Below are positions 26,101 to 35,305 of a stretch of DNA of 64,000 bases, one piece after another. The stretch is from positions 124,001 through 188,000 of the forward strand of contig JAGQDJ010000070.1 of the NCBI GenBank assembly GCA_022885665.1. Reading direction: 5' to 3'. The first letter of the stretch is position 1. Each line of letters opens with the position of its first letter. A program made the translations under genes and the position numbers. Under the pieces are notes generated by a model. The model did no database searches. It saw only the letters and a list, made by a program, of their open reading frames with translations, and had not been told where the DNA came from. The stretch is from Triops longicaudatus. Taxonomy: Eukaryota > Arthropoda > Branchiopoda > Notostraca > Triopsidae.

Positions 26101-27953
26101 CCAAAATGGACGAAAGTCAATACCTCTGCGAAGCATTTAATGGTATTGGTGTCGGCTTAAGCAAATTCGTGCAACTGACTGTTGAAGGTAAGAAATACTC
26201 CTGATTTTTCATTATTGTTCTCTGGAGCCTCTCTTCCACCACTTCTCGTCATTTCCTTACTTTTGTTGGAGGTTCCTCAAAGCCTACCCGAAAGTGTGAA
26301 ATGTCCTTAAAAGCGATTTTTTTTTTTTATTTCCGTGTAGTATCTGCTCGGATAAACAGCCATTCGACGCCAGTGGCGGTGAAATTGAACAACCCAGCCC
26401 ATTTGCATTGCTCAGCCACGGGAGACGCGCCCTTGTCTTTGACATGGAGACATGGATCGCTATTAATCGGACATTCCATTGAAGACAGGTTTTTATTTCA
26501 CTTCTTTCGCTTTATAGTTCTGTTTTCCGTCGAAATGATCTTTCAAAATCGATCTTTTTTTTTACATTAAAAACTTTTACAATTTTGAATCATTTTCGAG
26601 GATTCTTTGACGACACTTGAAAGAGCTTTCAATCTTTTCATGTTCCGTTCGTTCGCTGCCCCGGTAATTGGGATGCAGAGTTGTAGTACAAGAGAAAACG
26701 AACACGGACGGGTCGATTCTTTCCGAACTCCATTGGAAACGGGCGTTGCGTGAGGATAGCGGCATTTACCATTGTTTCGCCAGCAATTTATACGGCCATG
26801 ACGAGCGTGCGGTGCAATTACTCGTACAAGGTAAATACTGAAGGGTAGAGCAAACCTCCCTACGTTAAGTATGAGCGAACTCTGAGTAAAGTCTGCTAAA
26901 CGTAGCATAGAATTGGCAGCTCAAAGTAGCGCGTTTTCATTTAATTTCGCTTCATCAGGCACTAAACTCTCCTTTGTGTTTTGGCAGAACCGCCTGACCC
27001 ACCTAAACAATTACGTGTCACCGATAAATCAAGCCGGAGTGTACAGCTGGCTTGGACAGCGTCCGCTGATGGAAATTCGCCCTTGATTCACTACAAGCTC
27101 CAATACAAAATTCGCACAGGTAAGCTTGGGAGCAGAAAACGGGAGAAATTAAGAGATATTGGGGACCGAGTATAACCCTGAAGCTTTAATCACACTAGTG
27201 CCTTGGCAAGATCGGCTGCCGGAAGTGATTGTCCCCGGTGCAGAAAGCGTTGCCACGGTGACAGGGCTGAGACCTGCGACTTCTTATGAGTTCAAGTTAA
27301 TTAGCATAAACAACATGGGTGATAGTCTCCCAAGCGAGGTAAGCCAAAAAAGTCAAACGTCTTTTTCGGGCGTATTTCCGATAGTTTTATTTGGGCCGTG
27401 GAATGCGTCAAAAGCAACGTTTCTAGTCCCAGAGATAAAATAGTCGTTATTGTTGGTTTTAGATTACAAAGCTTTGTTTTTATGACCAAGGTCTTAAACT
27501 TGGTACTCTTTTTGTTGGAGAGACACGGATTTGACCCTTTTTTTTTGGCCCCTTTGCTAGGTTTTGGAAGTAACAACCGACAATCAAGAACCGAGTGGTC
27601 CACCTTTAAATGTGCGCGTTAACCCGGTCAACAGCCGGGGACTGGAAATTACGTATAATCAGCCTTTACTCGAGCACCTCAATGGCCAACTCAAGGGCTA
27701 CTTGGTAGGAATTCGCGAGCTCAAGTAAGTTTCCATCACAGGAACTGATAGAAGTAATAAATGGACACTCGAGAGCTGTTGCGTTTGAGTAGTGCAGGTT
27801 ATGAACTTACCGAGACTGATAACTGCATGCAGCTGTGCACCGAGGGATTGCAAACTTGCTAGAAGGGTTTAGAATATAACTGTGCATAATTTAAATCAGA
27901 TTAAGAGTTTGACTTGAAAATTTTTCTACACTGATTCTTCTTCTTCTTTTTAG

Positions 27954-28010
<57 letters not shown>

Positions 28011-31000
28011 TAAGAAATCTTACAACTACGTTGCTGCCGTCACGTTTCTTATGTGAAATTTATTTCTTGAAGCGAAAAGGAGAAACTAACGAGAAGTATT
28101 TTTGAAGCTGGATTTCTTTGCCTCGTTTCCCGGAATTCCCAAGGCCTGAATCCCTTTAATGCACTGTAAATCAAAATTACTGCCAGACCAGTTTTCTGGC
28201 TAGGCTTACATACACAATGGATTTTTGGGAAATGTCCTTAATTAGTTCGCTAAATAACTCGTGGAATTAGTATGAAAGACTTGTGGGATAGGAGCTGACG
28301 CGAGCCAGAGTGAATTACATTGATTTCGTGGAGGGTTGCTGATTCGTTTGCTGGAAATTTGATTCGTTTTACCAAAGAGACTAAAGTAAACCAAAATGTT
28401 GACATTCTGTTCAGTTAAACACCCTCGTTTGGAATCGGAACGTTTTAAAACCTGAATTTTACTTTCATACTTTTTGGATAGATCAAATTTCAAGTGATAG
28501 CTATTATTGCTTAAACGTATCCGAAATTTCAGTTTTGCGTATTACAAGATTTCGTAAAAAAAATTGCCCAGTTTTATGAATGCCGATTTTATTTTTAATA
28601 TAATAGACGTTGTATTACGCCCAGTGCTCGAATATTATTAATTAGAAGCCATTACATTCTCTGACTTTTTTTCTGATTAGCATATCTTTTATATTGCGTT
28701 AAAAATTCTGAATAGGCAGTTCGGTTTTGTTGCTTGACTGCTGTGATTGCTGTTAAGGTCGAAGTCAAATTGCAACTGTCAAGAACTCTCCGAGTCTAAT
28801 CGTTTCGAAAGCAAGACTGCGCCAGCTAATCACACTTCCTTGATTATTCCCAACTCCCTTGCTTCCGTAATAGAATGGCTGGGGATTATTATTACCATAA
28901 GACGGAGGAGACGGTGACAGAGTTGGTCGTTAATCAGCTGCGTCCGTTCACACGCTACGCCGTTGTTGTCAAGGCTTTTAATTCCGCCGGCATTGGGCCT
29001 CCCAGCGATGAAGTAATTGGACAGACAGTCGAAGATGGTAGGGAAACAAAGCCAAAAACCCCGAAAAGCTTTTTCTATTATTCTGCACTCTTATTTCACA
29101 TTCCTGCACACGCTGGGAATTACTTTCTCTAATTAATATCGGCGCCCAAAAGTTCCCGAAGGCCCGCCCATCGAAACGCGCTGTTTGGCTGTGTCCTCCC
29201 AAAGTTTGCAGATTAGTTGGCAATCGCCGGAAGAAACGTTTTGTAATGGTATCATTATGGGCTACAAAATTCTTTCCGAACTAGCGGAACCTCAAGGTTA
29301 GTCACTTTCTTGGAACAATTTCTTTCTTCTCAACAGGTTCGCAGCTAAATTCCATCCATGAATAATGTTTTCTTAAACCGTGCTTTAGCTTTGTCTTCGT
29401 GCTAAGCTTTATTATTTTGCTTCATTTCAAGACGGAGGACAATGAAGGCATTTTCCTGCTCTTTATTTGCCCCTCTAATTTATAAATTTTTAACGAATTT
29501 CGGAACCAAATTCATTCGTTTGTCATTCGAATGTCCAGAAAACAGCGAAGCAGACGTGAAAACGTCATCGACACCCAATTTGGTGTTAAGCGGCTTGCGG
29601 AAATTCACCAACTACAGTATTCAAATCGCTGCGTTCACGAAAGCCGGCATTGGACCTTACAGCGTGCCTATGCATTGCCGAACTTTGGAGGATGGTAAAA
29701 ACTCTCTATTTTTCGACATATTTTTCTATACGGTTTTGCTTCGATATTTGAAGGTATTGAATTTGTAATCGCTAACCACGTTTTTATGCTTAGTTCCTGA
29801 CGCTCCTACAGCCATTAAAGCCCTGTCGTCGTCCAGTACTTCGGTAGCGTTAGGCTGGCTTCCGCCTAACCAGATCAACGGGCAGCTAATCAAGTACCAT
29901 CTGTATATACGCGCCTTGGACAGTTCCATGTCCTCGAAATTAAGCAAAGGGAAGTCCTCGGCTAGTACTAGCGTGAAAGAAAGTGGCCCATTTCGGTCGC
30001 CGGTACAGAATCAGACGAAAACACAGGATCTTTCGACCCAGAAGCTTGCCTTGAGTCCTGTGACCACATTCTACATAGTGGATCAGTTACAACTGCACCA
30101 AAAGTACCAGTTTTGGGTCTCGGGAGTAACCAAAGTCGGAGAAGGCGCCATGTCGCATGTGGTGACGGTTGGACCGGCCACGGAAAGTAATGAATCTGAC
30201 CAGTAACACTGACGCAATTATAAAAACATAAAAATAAATAAAAAAAAAAGCAATTAACGCAGATCCTTTGCCTTTCTGTGTGTATCTATTTCGTAATGTT
30301 TGTACATTTTTAGATTTTTTTATTGATTTATTTTTGTGTGTGTTTTTTGCGTATCAGTCCCAGCTGGCGTCGTGTCGTTTGGCAGGAACTTGCGGGTCAA
30401 TTGGAAGGAAGATGTCAACTTGGAATGCAATTTTGTAGGAAAACCCGAACCAGCGATCACTTGGCGAAAAGGGTCTCTGGAGATCCAAGTCTCTGACAAG
30501 TAAAGGACTTTTAAGTATATTTGTGTGACTACTTCCGAGAATCGGTGCAACAAAAATGGCGAAAAGACGCAAAAAATAGGGAAGAAAACACGTAATGAAA
30601 ATCTGGATCTTGGTTTACTGCCATCGTAGGCGACAAGTTTTTGCCGATGGATCGCTGGTCCTCAGAGATCTCCAGTTATCTGACCGAGGAAACTATTCCT
30701 GTCATGTCCGGAACAAACTGGGTGCCGATCAAGTCGCTTTCAGCCTCACCGTTTTGGGTATTGAAAATAATTGAAATAATATTTCCATGTTAATCTTAAA
30801 GCTCACCATAACAAGCGCAGAAGTGAGGCATAAAATTGCAATAAATAGTAGAGCAAATTTTAATTGTTATTGGAAAAAATAGTCTCAATAAGTAAACGAG
30901 CAATAAAAAATCACAGCAAAGAGCTAGAAACTTACTTTCTGTTAAGATTGTTCGTGCTTTTTCACTTAAAAGTGGCAGAAATTTTCTTTATATTGCTTTC

Positions 31001-32983
31001 AGTTAACGTTTCATTAACTCTTGAGTTGAAATGTACCGATTTTTTTGCTCAGTTTGCGTTCTTTTGTTTCAGTGCCACCGTCAGCGCCGGTTTTGTCCAT
31101 TACCTACGTGACCAACCATTCGGTTTCCTTGAAATGGAGTTTGGGTAATTCGGGCGGAATGCCTTTATTAGGCTACGTTATCCGATGCCGTCTCCACGGC
31201 CAGGAATGGCAAGAAGAACGAGTTGGTAAAAAGGACTTGGCGTTTACATTGCAGCGCTTGAAATGCGGATCGGCTTACCAGGTTTAATAACTTTTTTCAG
31301 TATTTCCTTAACGTCTTAAAATTTGTGTTGCACTGAACGTTACTCAAAACGCGAGATTTCGTGCTTTACGTCATTAGATTACGTGCTTATGCGCTTCTCA
31401 TTTTCGTTGTCTCCGTCTTGTCTTTTAAGTGTGATAAGAGTAATTGGGTATTCCGTTTCCCATTAGATTTATATGGTAGCGGCGAATAGCGTGGGAATGA
31501 GTGAGGCCAGCAATACGATTTCGACGTACACCAAAGGTTCACCTGTCAAATTTCCGGCGAGGCAAAACGAATGGATCGTCGTCAATACTACTTCCATCTT
31601 GATCCTCATGAAAGATTTCGAGGGCGAGTGCCCACTCAAATTTATGGCGGTTGAGTACCGGCCGTATCATTCAGCCACTCCGTGGATCACAGGTATGAGA
31701 TATTTAATGACGTTATGTCACTAAATAATCCCAGAATCCACCCACGTTAGTGCTTAACCTGTAATGATCTCCTTCGTCCGTAAATTTAAGAACTAAGAAG
31801 TAATGCCCCGAAATAAATACCAGTCGTTCTAGTAATGTATTTTCTACTCCTAAGTTGGGTTAATTAATTACATTAATACTCATTTGTGTGCATGTTCCTA
31901 TTAGGGTGGGCATTCGTATCTCTGTTTTTCTATTTATTCTTTAATTTCTATTCACTTTTACCCACACTTTCCCTTTTTTTGACTTATTCGTCTAAGTTTT
32001 ATTCATTTTGTTTTATAGCTGCCTTACAGGAGCAAAACGGGAATTACGTGTTCGATCACTTGGAACCTGCTACGCGTTACCTACTGAAGTTAATTGCGCA
32101 TAACGATGCCGGAATTTCGAGTGTGGATTTAGATATAACTACTTTGTCTATATACGGAAGTAAGAAGAAATTTATAGGTTTCTATTGTTTTATTACGTTG
32201 AAAGCGTATTGTCAACTACATGTCATTTTATTTTATTTTTTTACTTTTTTAAATAAAGTTTATTTTTATTTTAATGTATTTCATTTTTTGTCATTTTTTC
32301 CCTCTTGGCTTTTCACTCACTTTTTTGTTTGCTCGGTCTCAAAGGTACCGTTTTGCCGAACTCGGCTCAAAATGCGAGTTCGGAGACGACCCACTTTTTC
32401 ACCGACGTCCGTATTCTGACTTCCATGATAATCTCCAGCGTGACGGTTGTCATCACGCTCTGTGTCATGTGCTTCTTTTACTGGACTCGAAGTGAGTTTT
32501 CATTTTTTTTATCGGTGTTTCCAACAGCCTTTTCATAACTTTCGTTTTAGCTCCACGAACGATTTTTCTACTATGAGTTTAAGTGCATTCTTTGCTTTAG
32601 AACGAACGCTTTCGAGACCAATGGCGGAATCAGATCCGGGACAGTTTACTGAACAAACGGACCAACGCTTCAGTTATACACCACGTGAAAGATGTTATTC
32701 TGCCATCAGTAAACGTTCTGGTAAAATATGAGTTAGTTTTTTAAGTTGTCGATATAGTAATTTATTATTTCTATTTGTCAATTTATTGTTTTGTTTCAGT
32801 CTTGGCTCTTGATTACGTATGTAAAGATGTTTTACTATTACTAATTGTTTCGTTTTGCAGAATACGAGGACGAAATTTGTCCTTACGCTACATTTCAGAT
32901 GAAGCACATCGACAAAAGTTCCAGTCCGGAGAACCGGGAAGGGAACTATCACCTTTCCACGTATAGGCTACCTGTGAACAAGG

Positions 32984-33049
<66 letters not shown>

Positions 33050-33834
33050 TTAAAGGAAATTCGGATACAATGAAATAAGGGTTAGGAGTTTTAAAGTATA
33101 TTTTTAGTAGAAATACGATAACTTGCGACATGTGTTGTTAGAGAAATAATACTAGCACTAAAATACAAAAGACGAAGTGAAGAGCTAGAAGGCTTATGTT
33201 GAAAATTATACTCCGATATAGCTTGGGGAGCGCGAGATGCCAACGCTACGCGTGTCAGAGAAAATGTCGGACGAAGACGCGTCTGAGAATTCCAAATGGT
33301 CTGATACGGACACGGACTATTACCGGGAGTCGTGTTCGAACCAAAACTCGAGGAAAAGGCCTCCTCCGCCGGTACCCAAATGGCCCATAAGACCTGGAGC
33401 CCAATCCAGGAATAGTAAAAAGATCCGCGAAAACCCTCCAAGTAACGATCTTCCTGCTTTTACGCTTCTCAGTTCCTTTTTGACCTTTTTGGCTAAACTC
33501 AATGAACCCCGATATTATTCCTTTTTACTATTCGCTTACTTCGTGTTCTGTCGTTCGCAAGGTTTACCGCTGAGCAACTCCTTAGCTTGGCCTTCTAAAA
33601 CGAGGTAATTTTTATGTCTGCATTTTCATTTTTTAAAAATAAATTAATTCTATTTTCGTACTTTTCAGTAGACGTTTACCCAACGTGCCACAGCTGACGA
33701 TAACCCCGGAACGGATTGAACCCCCCAGCAAGTTTGCCGATTTTGAGCAACATAGTGAAGCAGAATGTGATTTAGATCCCCGAATGAAATCCCGTCGTTT
33801 AAAACTGGACGATAAATTTACGATTGCCGTGTAG
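8107..33834 (+). CDS. Dscam: Down syndrome cell adhesion molecule (Dscam), complete, 36 exons
   Basis: Exons: 8107..8158, 16252..16357, 16840..17054, 17504..17665, 17907..18056, 18251..18368, 18487..18637, 19083..19386, 19790..19934, 20950..21101, 21479..21589, 22157..22318, 22511..22795, 23889..24173, 24753..24872, 26002..26187, 26341..26488, 26679..26830, 26988..27119, 27199..27338, 27561..27724, 28874..29037, 29153..29296, 29539..29694, 29794..30186, 30358..30499, 30630..30757, 31073..31281, 31467..31692, 32019..32159, 32345..32491, 32601..32720, 32861..32982, 33222..33441, 33562..33604, 33669..33834. The joined CDS is 5961 nt (1986 aa). Order is signal peptide, nine-plus-one Ig, four FN3, one Ig, two FN3, one TM and a 220-residue tail, the Dscam hallmark. 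Dscam is a homophilic cell-surface receptor in axon guidance, dendrite self-avoidance and, in arthropods, immunity. The extra Ig (two Ig7-type exons) is the main deviation. Exon boundaries were set by eye, and phases agree throughout. Confidence 0.95.
8159..16251 (+). other. Dscam intron 1 (about 8.1 kb), no coding content seen
   Basis: No Ig, FN3 or other domain-like ORF was found on either strand. The interval contains AT-rich DNA, short homopolymer runs and a TATATAAA box at 16058-16065, close to the 3' end. A regulatory role is plausible for a first intron of this size, but nothing specific can be pointed to. Confidence 0.5.
16058..16065 (+). promoter_or_regulatory. TATA-like box upstream of Dscam exon 2
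   Basis: TATATAAA is followed about 25 nt later by ttcacgcagtg, which could act as an initiator. It could mark an internal promoter, but the ATG codons between it and exon 2 are not in the Dscam frame, so a productive isoform is doubtful. Confidence 0.2.
16252..19386 (+). CDS. Dscam: Dscam exons 2-8: Ig1 to Ig4
   Basis: Ig1 (exons 2-3, residues about 18-124) carries the Dscam N-terminal signature PPYLVEYSNSTGVTIDC and then GLRHVLNNGSLSFPPF. Ig2 (exons 4-5, about 125-228) has CMVPLF, TAWIK and YQCRVLHRLSG. Ig3 (exons 6-7, about 229-318) has VILFCPAQGYPPPYY and GRYYCYANNSLGG. Ig4 (exon 8, about 319-419) has ALTCSS, LSWLKDGHPM and GMYQCMVKAD, with a Gly-rich insertion (GGMFGSGFHG) before the Trp strand. 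Ig1-Ig4 form the horseshoe used for homophilic recognition in this family. Each variable position of insect Dscam1 (Ig2 and Ig3 halves) is represented here by a single exon only. Confidence 0.92.
19790..22318 (+). CDS. Dscam: Dscam exons 9-12: Ig5 and Ig6
   Basis: Ig5 (exons 9-10, residues about 420-518) shows FIDQTVQPGMAVSLKCSA, LWNLDGFP, FLIGQYVNIHGEVISHVNIT and GLFSCVASNRIG, very characteristic of Dscam. Ig6 (exons 11-12, about 519-609) shows LVVKCPAAGYPLHKITWEK and GNYSCTATNKQSH. The 1015-nt intron between exons 9 and 10 holds a 14-G run and no coding sequence. Confidence 0.92.
20103..20116 (+). repeat. poly-G tract (14 G) in Dscam intron 9
   Basis: An uninterrupted run of G lies in the intron between the two Ig5 exons. 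G-runs of this kind in the transcript can act as intronic splicing enhancers or G-quadruplex elements, but it may be simple slippage. No function can be shown from the sequence. Confidence 0.8.
22511..22795 (+). CDS. Dscam: Dscam exon 13: Ig7-type domain, copy A
   Basis: A single 285-nt exon (phase 1 to phase 1) encodes a whole Ig domain. It begins VPPKIVPFQSVEG, with TLTCVVSEGDAPLTITWLKN, GVEIHVF and HSGNYSCEASNAAATV. The VPPKI.PF start, the GD.PLTI.W core and the ASNAAATV end are those of Dscam Ig7, encoded by the alternatively spliced exon 9 array in insects. Its length is identical to the next exon, so either exon alone or both together keep the frame. Confidence 0.93.
23889..24173 (+). 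CDS. Dscam: Dscam exon 14: Ig7-type domain, copy B (diverged duplicate)
   Basis: A second 285-nt, phase 1-1 exon encodes VPPKIAPFAFRPD, ATCAVESGDLPLTFAWLKE, GVEIRQLDAYSS and HAGNYTCVVAN. It shares with exon 13 the VPPKI.PF opening, C.V..GD.PLT..WLK, GVEI and H.GNY.C, but is otherwise quite diverged. Other DSCAMs have one Ig7 between Ig6 and Ig8, so this is an additional domain or an alternative cassette. The intron to exon 13 is 1093 nt. The acceptor is ctgcag and the donor gtaaaa. Confidence 0.92.
24753..26830 (+). CDS. Dscam: Dscam exons 15-18: Ig8 and Ig9
   Basis: Ig8 (exons 15-16, residues about 800-901) has VPPEWTQEPRDERVRQGEKF, WPCAASGFPQPTVVWKK, SNGTLLFRSV and YLCEAFNGIGVGLS. Ig9 (exons 17-18, about 902-1001) has AHLHCSATGDAPLSLTWRHG and GIYHCFASNLYGHDE. 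Exon 17 ends at a weak gttttt donor, while all other donors here are close to gtaagt. The 1129-nt intron between exons 15 and 16 has no recognisable extra exon. Confidence 0.9.
26988..30186 (+). CDS. Dscam: Dscam exons 19-25: FN3 domains 1-4
   Basis: FN1 (exons 19-20, residues about 1002-1092) opens EPPDPPKQLRVTDKSSRSVQ and ends TSYEFKLISINNMGDSLPSE. FN2 (exons 21-22, about 1093-1201) has EPSGPPLNVRVNPVNSRG and YAVVVKAFNSAGIGPPS. FN3 (exons 23-24, about 1202-1301) has EGPPIETRCLAVSSQSLQIS and YSIQIAAFTKAGIGPYS. FN4 (exon 25, about 1302-1432) has PDAPTAIKALSSSSTSVALG and ends YQFWVSGVTKVGEGAMS. FN4 contains a Ser/Lys/Thr-rich insertion of roughly 40 residues in the middle of the domain. The intron before exon 20 is 80 nt with a tcacactag acceptor. 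Confidence 0.92.
27956..28009 (+). repeat. (ATT)n microsatellite in Dscam intron 21
   Basis: About 18 perfect units of ATT lie in the intron that splits FN2. Just upstream is a short (TTC)n tract. Confidence 0.95.
30358..30757 (+). CDS. Dscam: Dscam exons 26-27: Ig10
   Basis: The domain sits between FN4 and FN5 as in all Dscams (residues about 1433-1522). It shows PAGVVSFGRNLRVNWKEDV, LECNFVGKPEPAITWRKGS and GNYSCHVRNKLGADQVAF, with both Ig cysteines and the core Trp in place. Confidence 0.92.
31073..32159 (+). CDS. Dscam: Dscam exons 28-30: FN3 domains 5-6
   Basis: FN5 (exon 28 and the start of exon 29) has PPSAPVLSITYVTNHSVSLK and YQ joined to IYMVAANSVGMSEASN. FN6 (rest of exon 29 and exon 30) runs from KFPARQNEWIVVNTTS to YLLKLIAHNDAGISS. 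FN6 is the membrane-proximal domain. Confidence 0.9.
32345..32491 (+). CDS. Dscam: Dscam exon 31: juxtamembrane stalk and transmembrane helix
   Basis: A Ser/Thr-rich stalk (NSAQNASSETTHFF) is followed by the hydrophobic helix SMIISSVTVVITLCVMCFFY and the stop-transfer WTRKR. The exon is phase 1-1 (147 nt). There is a single TM exon; I found no alternative TM exon like the pair known in insect Dscam1. Confidence 0.93.
32601..33834 (+). CDS. Dscam: Dscam exons 32-36: cytoplasmic tail
   Basis: Exons 32601..32720, 32861..32982, 33222..33441, 33562..33604 and 33669..33834 encode about 220 residues. The conserved Dscam motif EYEDEICPYATFQM opens exon 33. An SH3-type proline stretch (KRPPPPVPKWPIRP) follows in exon 34, then an acidic stretch DSDTDTDYY-like (seen as SDTDTDYYRES), and the protein ends KLDDKFTIAV then TAG. 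The last residues I-A-V fit a class II PDZ ligand pattern (inference). Exon 35 is only 43 nt. The introns around exons 33-35 allow frame-preserving retention. Confidence 0.87.
32986..33049 (+). repeat. (AAT)n microsatellite directly after the Dscam exon 33 donor
   Basis: About 21 AAT units with one G interruption begin 3 nt after the gt of the donor gtgaat. In the Dscam frame they read as poly-Asn with one Ser, followed by NIKGNSDTMK and a TAA at 33076-33078. Confidence 0.95.
33442..33561 (+). other. Dscam: 120-nt stop-free intron in the Dscam tail (exitron-like)
   Basis: The intron between exons 34 and 35 is exactly 120 nt, phase 1 to phase 1, with donor gtaacg and acceptor cgttcgcaag. It contains no stop in the Dscam frame. 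Retention would insert 40 residues rich in Phe, Leu and Tyr (for example TLLSSFLTFLAKL, then SFLLFAYFVFC) into an otherwise hydrophilic tail. I treat it as an intron because that hydrophobic stretch is unlike the flanking tail. Confidence 0.6.
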
Positions 33835-34196
33835 TTCGTAACTGAAAAACATTTTAATAACGAGAAGGGGCAAATGGAGATTGCGCTGATGTGCTTAACC
33901 TATGAAATGCTGTTGTTCCACATATCTTTGAATTTATTCCGTCGGTGTAGCCAAGTGACCGAAATTTAAACCCCAAGAAGAGATGTTAAAGAACTTGTCT
34001 TCCAATTTTGCTGCGGCGTTTTTGTAATGTGCAGCCGCGATAGGAGTCTGTTGAAAATACCAAGGCGAAATGGCGGACAGGTTCATCAGTGTATGGCTAA
34101 AACAAATTTCGTGAGATTTCTAATGTAAATAGAATACAATATGGAAAGGAATTCGGAATTAGTGAGAGAAATAGTCCTAATTATGGAAGCATTGGC

Positions 34197-34202
34197 AATA
34201 AA
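34197..34202 (+). terminator. polyadenylation signal AATAAA of Dscam
   Basis: The AATAAA lies 363 nt after the Dscam stop and is the first canonical hexamer downstream. Confidence 0.5.
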
Positions 34203-34733
34203 ATAATATCCTTGTTCAGCCGATTTGTTCATCACTTTTCTCTTTTTAAAAAATCGTATGTATTTTTGTTAATATTTTTTATTCGGAGAAGCTTCCCAAA
34301 TATGGAAGACTCCTCTGGAATGGCGGTATTCCGATTTTGGAACCGAGATCTGTGCATGTAAAAACCGCCAAAAGGCAGCTATTTTCCCGCGCAACTGCAT
34401 TGTTACGCCATCTAGGGACTCGTTAACATTTCACAGTGAACAGCTCTAGTCTTCATAAATGACAAGTGAACGATCGACATACCATAAATACACTTGATTT
34501 TAATCGTACACGTTTTCAAAATAAATAATAATAGTTACTTTCCTATACTTGTATACAATGAAATGAAACCTGTAGGAATGGTCATAAGGTATAGTGTTTC
34601 ATTTTGAACAAACTTCCTGTTAGTAAAAAGCCTAAAAATATTTAAAAAAAAAAGCATTAGTTGGCATGTAAGAAGTTGCATAGTTAACATACGACCAATA
34701 CCATTTATATTTCAAACCAGCACAAATACCATA

Positions 34734-34972
34734 AGTATTATGGCTGAGCGGTCTAAGGTACTGGCTTGTGATCATGCAGTCGTGGGTTCGAGTCCCCGTG
34801 TCTGAGGTTTTTCAGAGGAAAAAAACCTGACTGCCCAGGCCTGCTTCCTGTGGTACCTGGTATACCCCCAATAAATTGGAATTGGCAAGAGTACCATGGG
34901 AGAAGCAGGAAAAAGGATAGGAAAGGGTAGACCTCCGTGCATCGCACTTTTTCCCATGTTATTCCTTATGGG
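34734..34972 (+). mobile_element. tRNA-derived SINE
   Basis: A pol III type 2 promoter is present: box A TGGCTGAGCGG at 34741-34751 and a perfect box B GGTTCGAGTCC at 34785-34795. They are 44 nt apart, as in a tRNA. The 5' AGTATTA and the 3' side after the T-arm do not pair, so no acceptor stem forms. About 170 nt of non-tRNA body follow (from tgtctgaggttt through the tggtacctggtata region), as in a SINE. The right boundary is approximate. Confidence 0.75.
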
Positions 34973-35267
34973 ATTTCAAAATTTTTGGCTCCTGAAACGC
35001 CCTCAGGGCATGATTACATATTCAAGCTCAGTTTTCTCGCTTATTTGAAGGGCTAGCGCAATAATTCTTACAGATTCAAAATCCTCTCGTCGAGGCTGAC
35101 AATGTGCATACCTTAATTTCCAAATTGCAGACATGTCGGTTAATTAGGTCACTTCAGAATTACCATAATCTTTGTAATTCTAATAAAATTAATAAGTACG
35201 ATTATAATTGTTCCAGTACAACAAACTTTTATTGCCAGAAATAAAATTACTAAGAAAATAATTTCGA

Positions 35268-35305
35268 GGGGGGGGGGTGCGGGCCCCGCCTTCGCTGCGC
35301 CCCTG
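35268..35305 (-). mobile_element. possible terminus of a DNA transposon or other repeat
   Basis: Read on the minus strand, the stretch starts CAGGGGCGCAGCGAAGG and runs through a GC-rich segment into ten C. Such a GC-rich block in AT-rich DNA, with a CAGGGGCG start, resembles the ends of several cut-and-paste element families. No matching second terminus was found nearby. Confidence 0.3.

Noticed and set aside
27120..27153. A 34-nt intron between Dscam exons 19 and 20 using the acceptor gaaattaag
   Set aside because: It preserves the frame but is implausibly short and adds 15 residues before VPWQDR. The acceptor tcacactag at 27198 gives an 80-nt intron and aligns the core Trp of FN1 properly.
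31886..32419. A plus-strand 177-codon ORF around Dscam exons 30-31
   Set aside because: It is the exon 30 frame read through the T-rich flanking introns. Exons 30 and 31 with clear splice sites account for the coding part.
32799..32815. A 17-nt microexon between Dscam exons 32 and 33, flanked by tttcag and gtatgt and reading VLALDY
   Set aside because: Including it shifts the frame of exon 33 and destroys the conserved EYEDEICPYATFQM motif, giving an early stop. It could only make a truncated or NMD product.
34734..34806. A functional tRNA gene
   Set aside because: Boxes A and B are good, but the 5' heptamer does not pair with the 3' side, the T-stem has a mismatch, and a long non-tRNA body follows. 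It fits a SINE.
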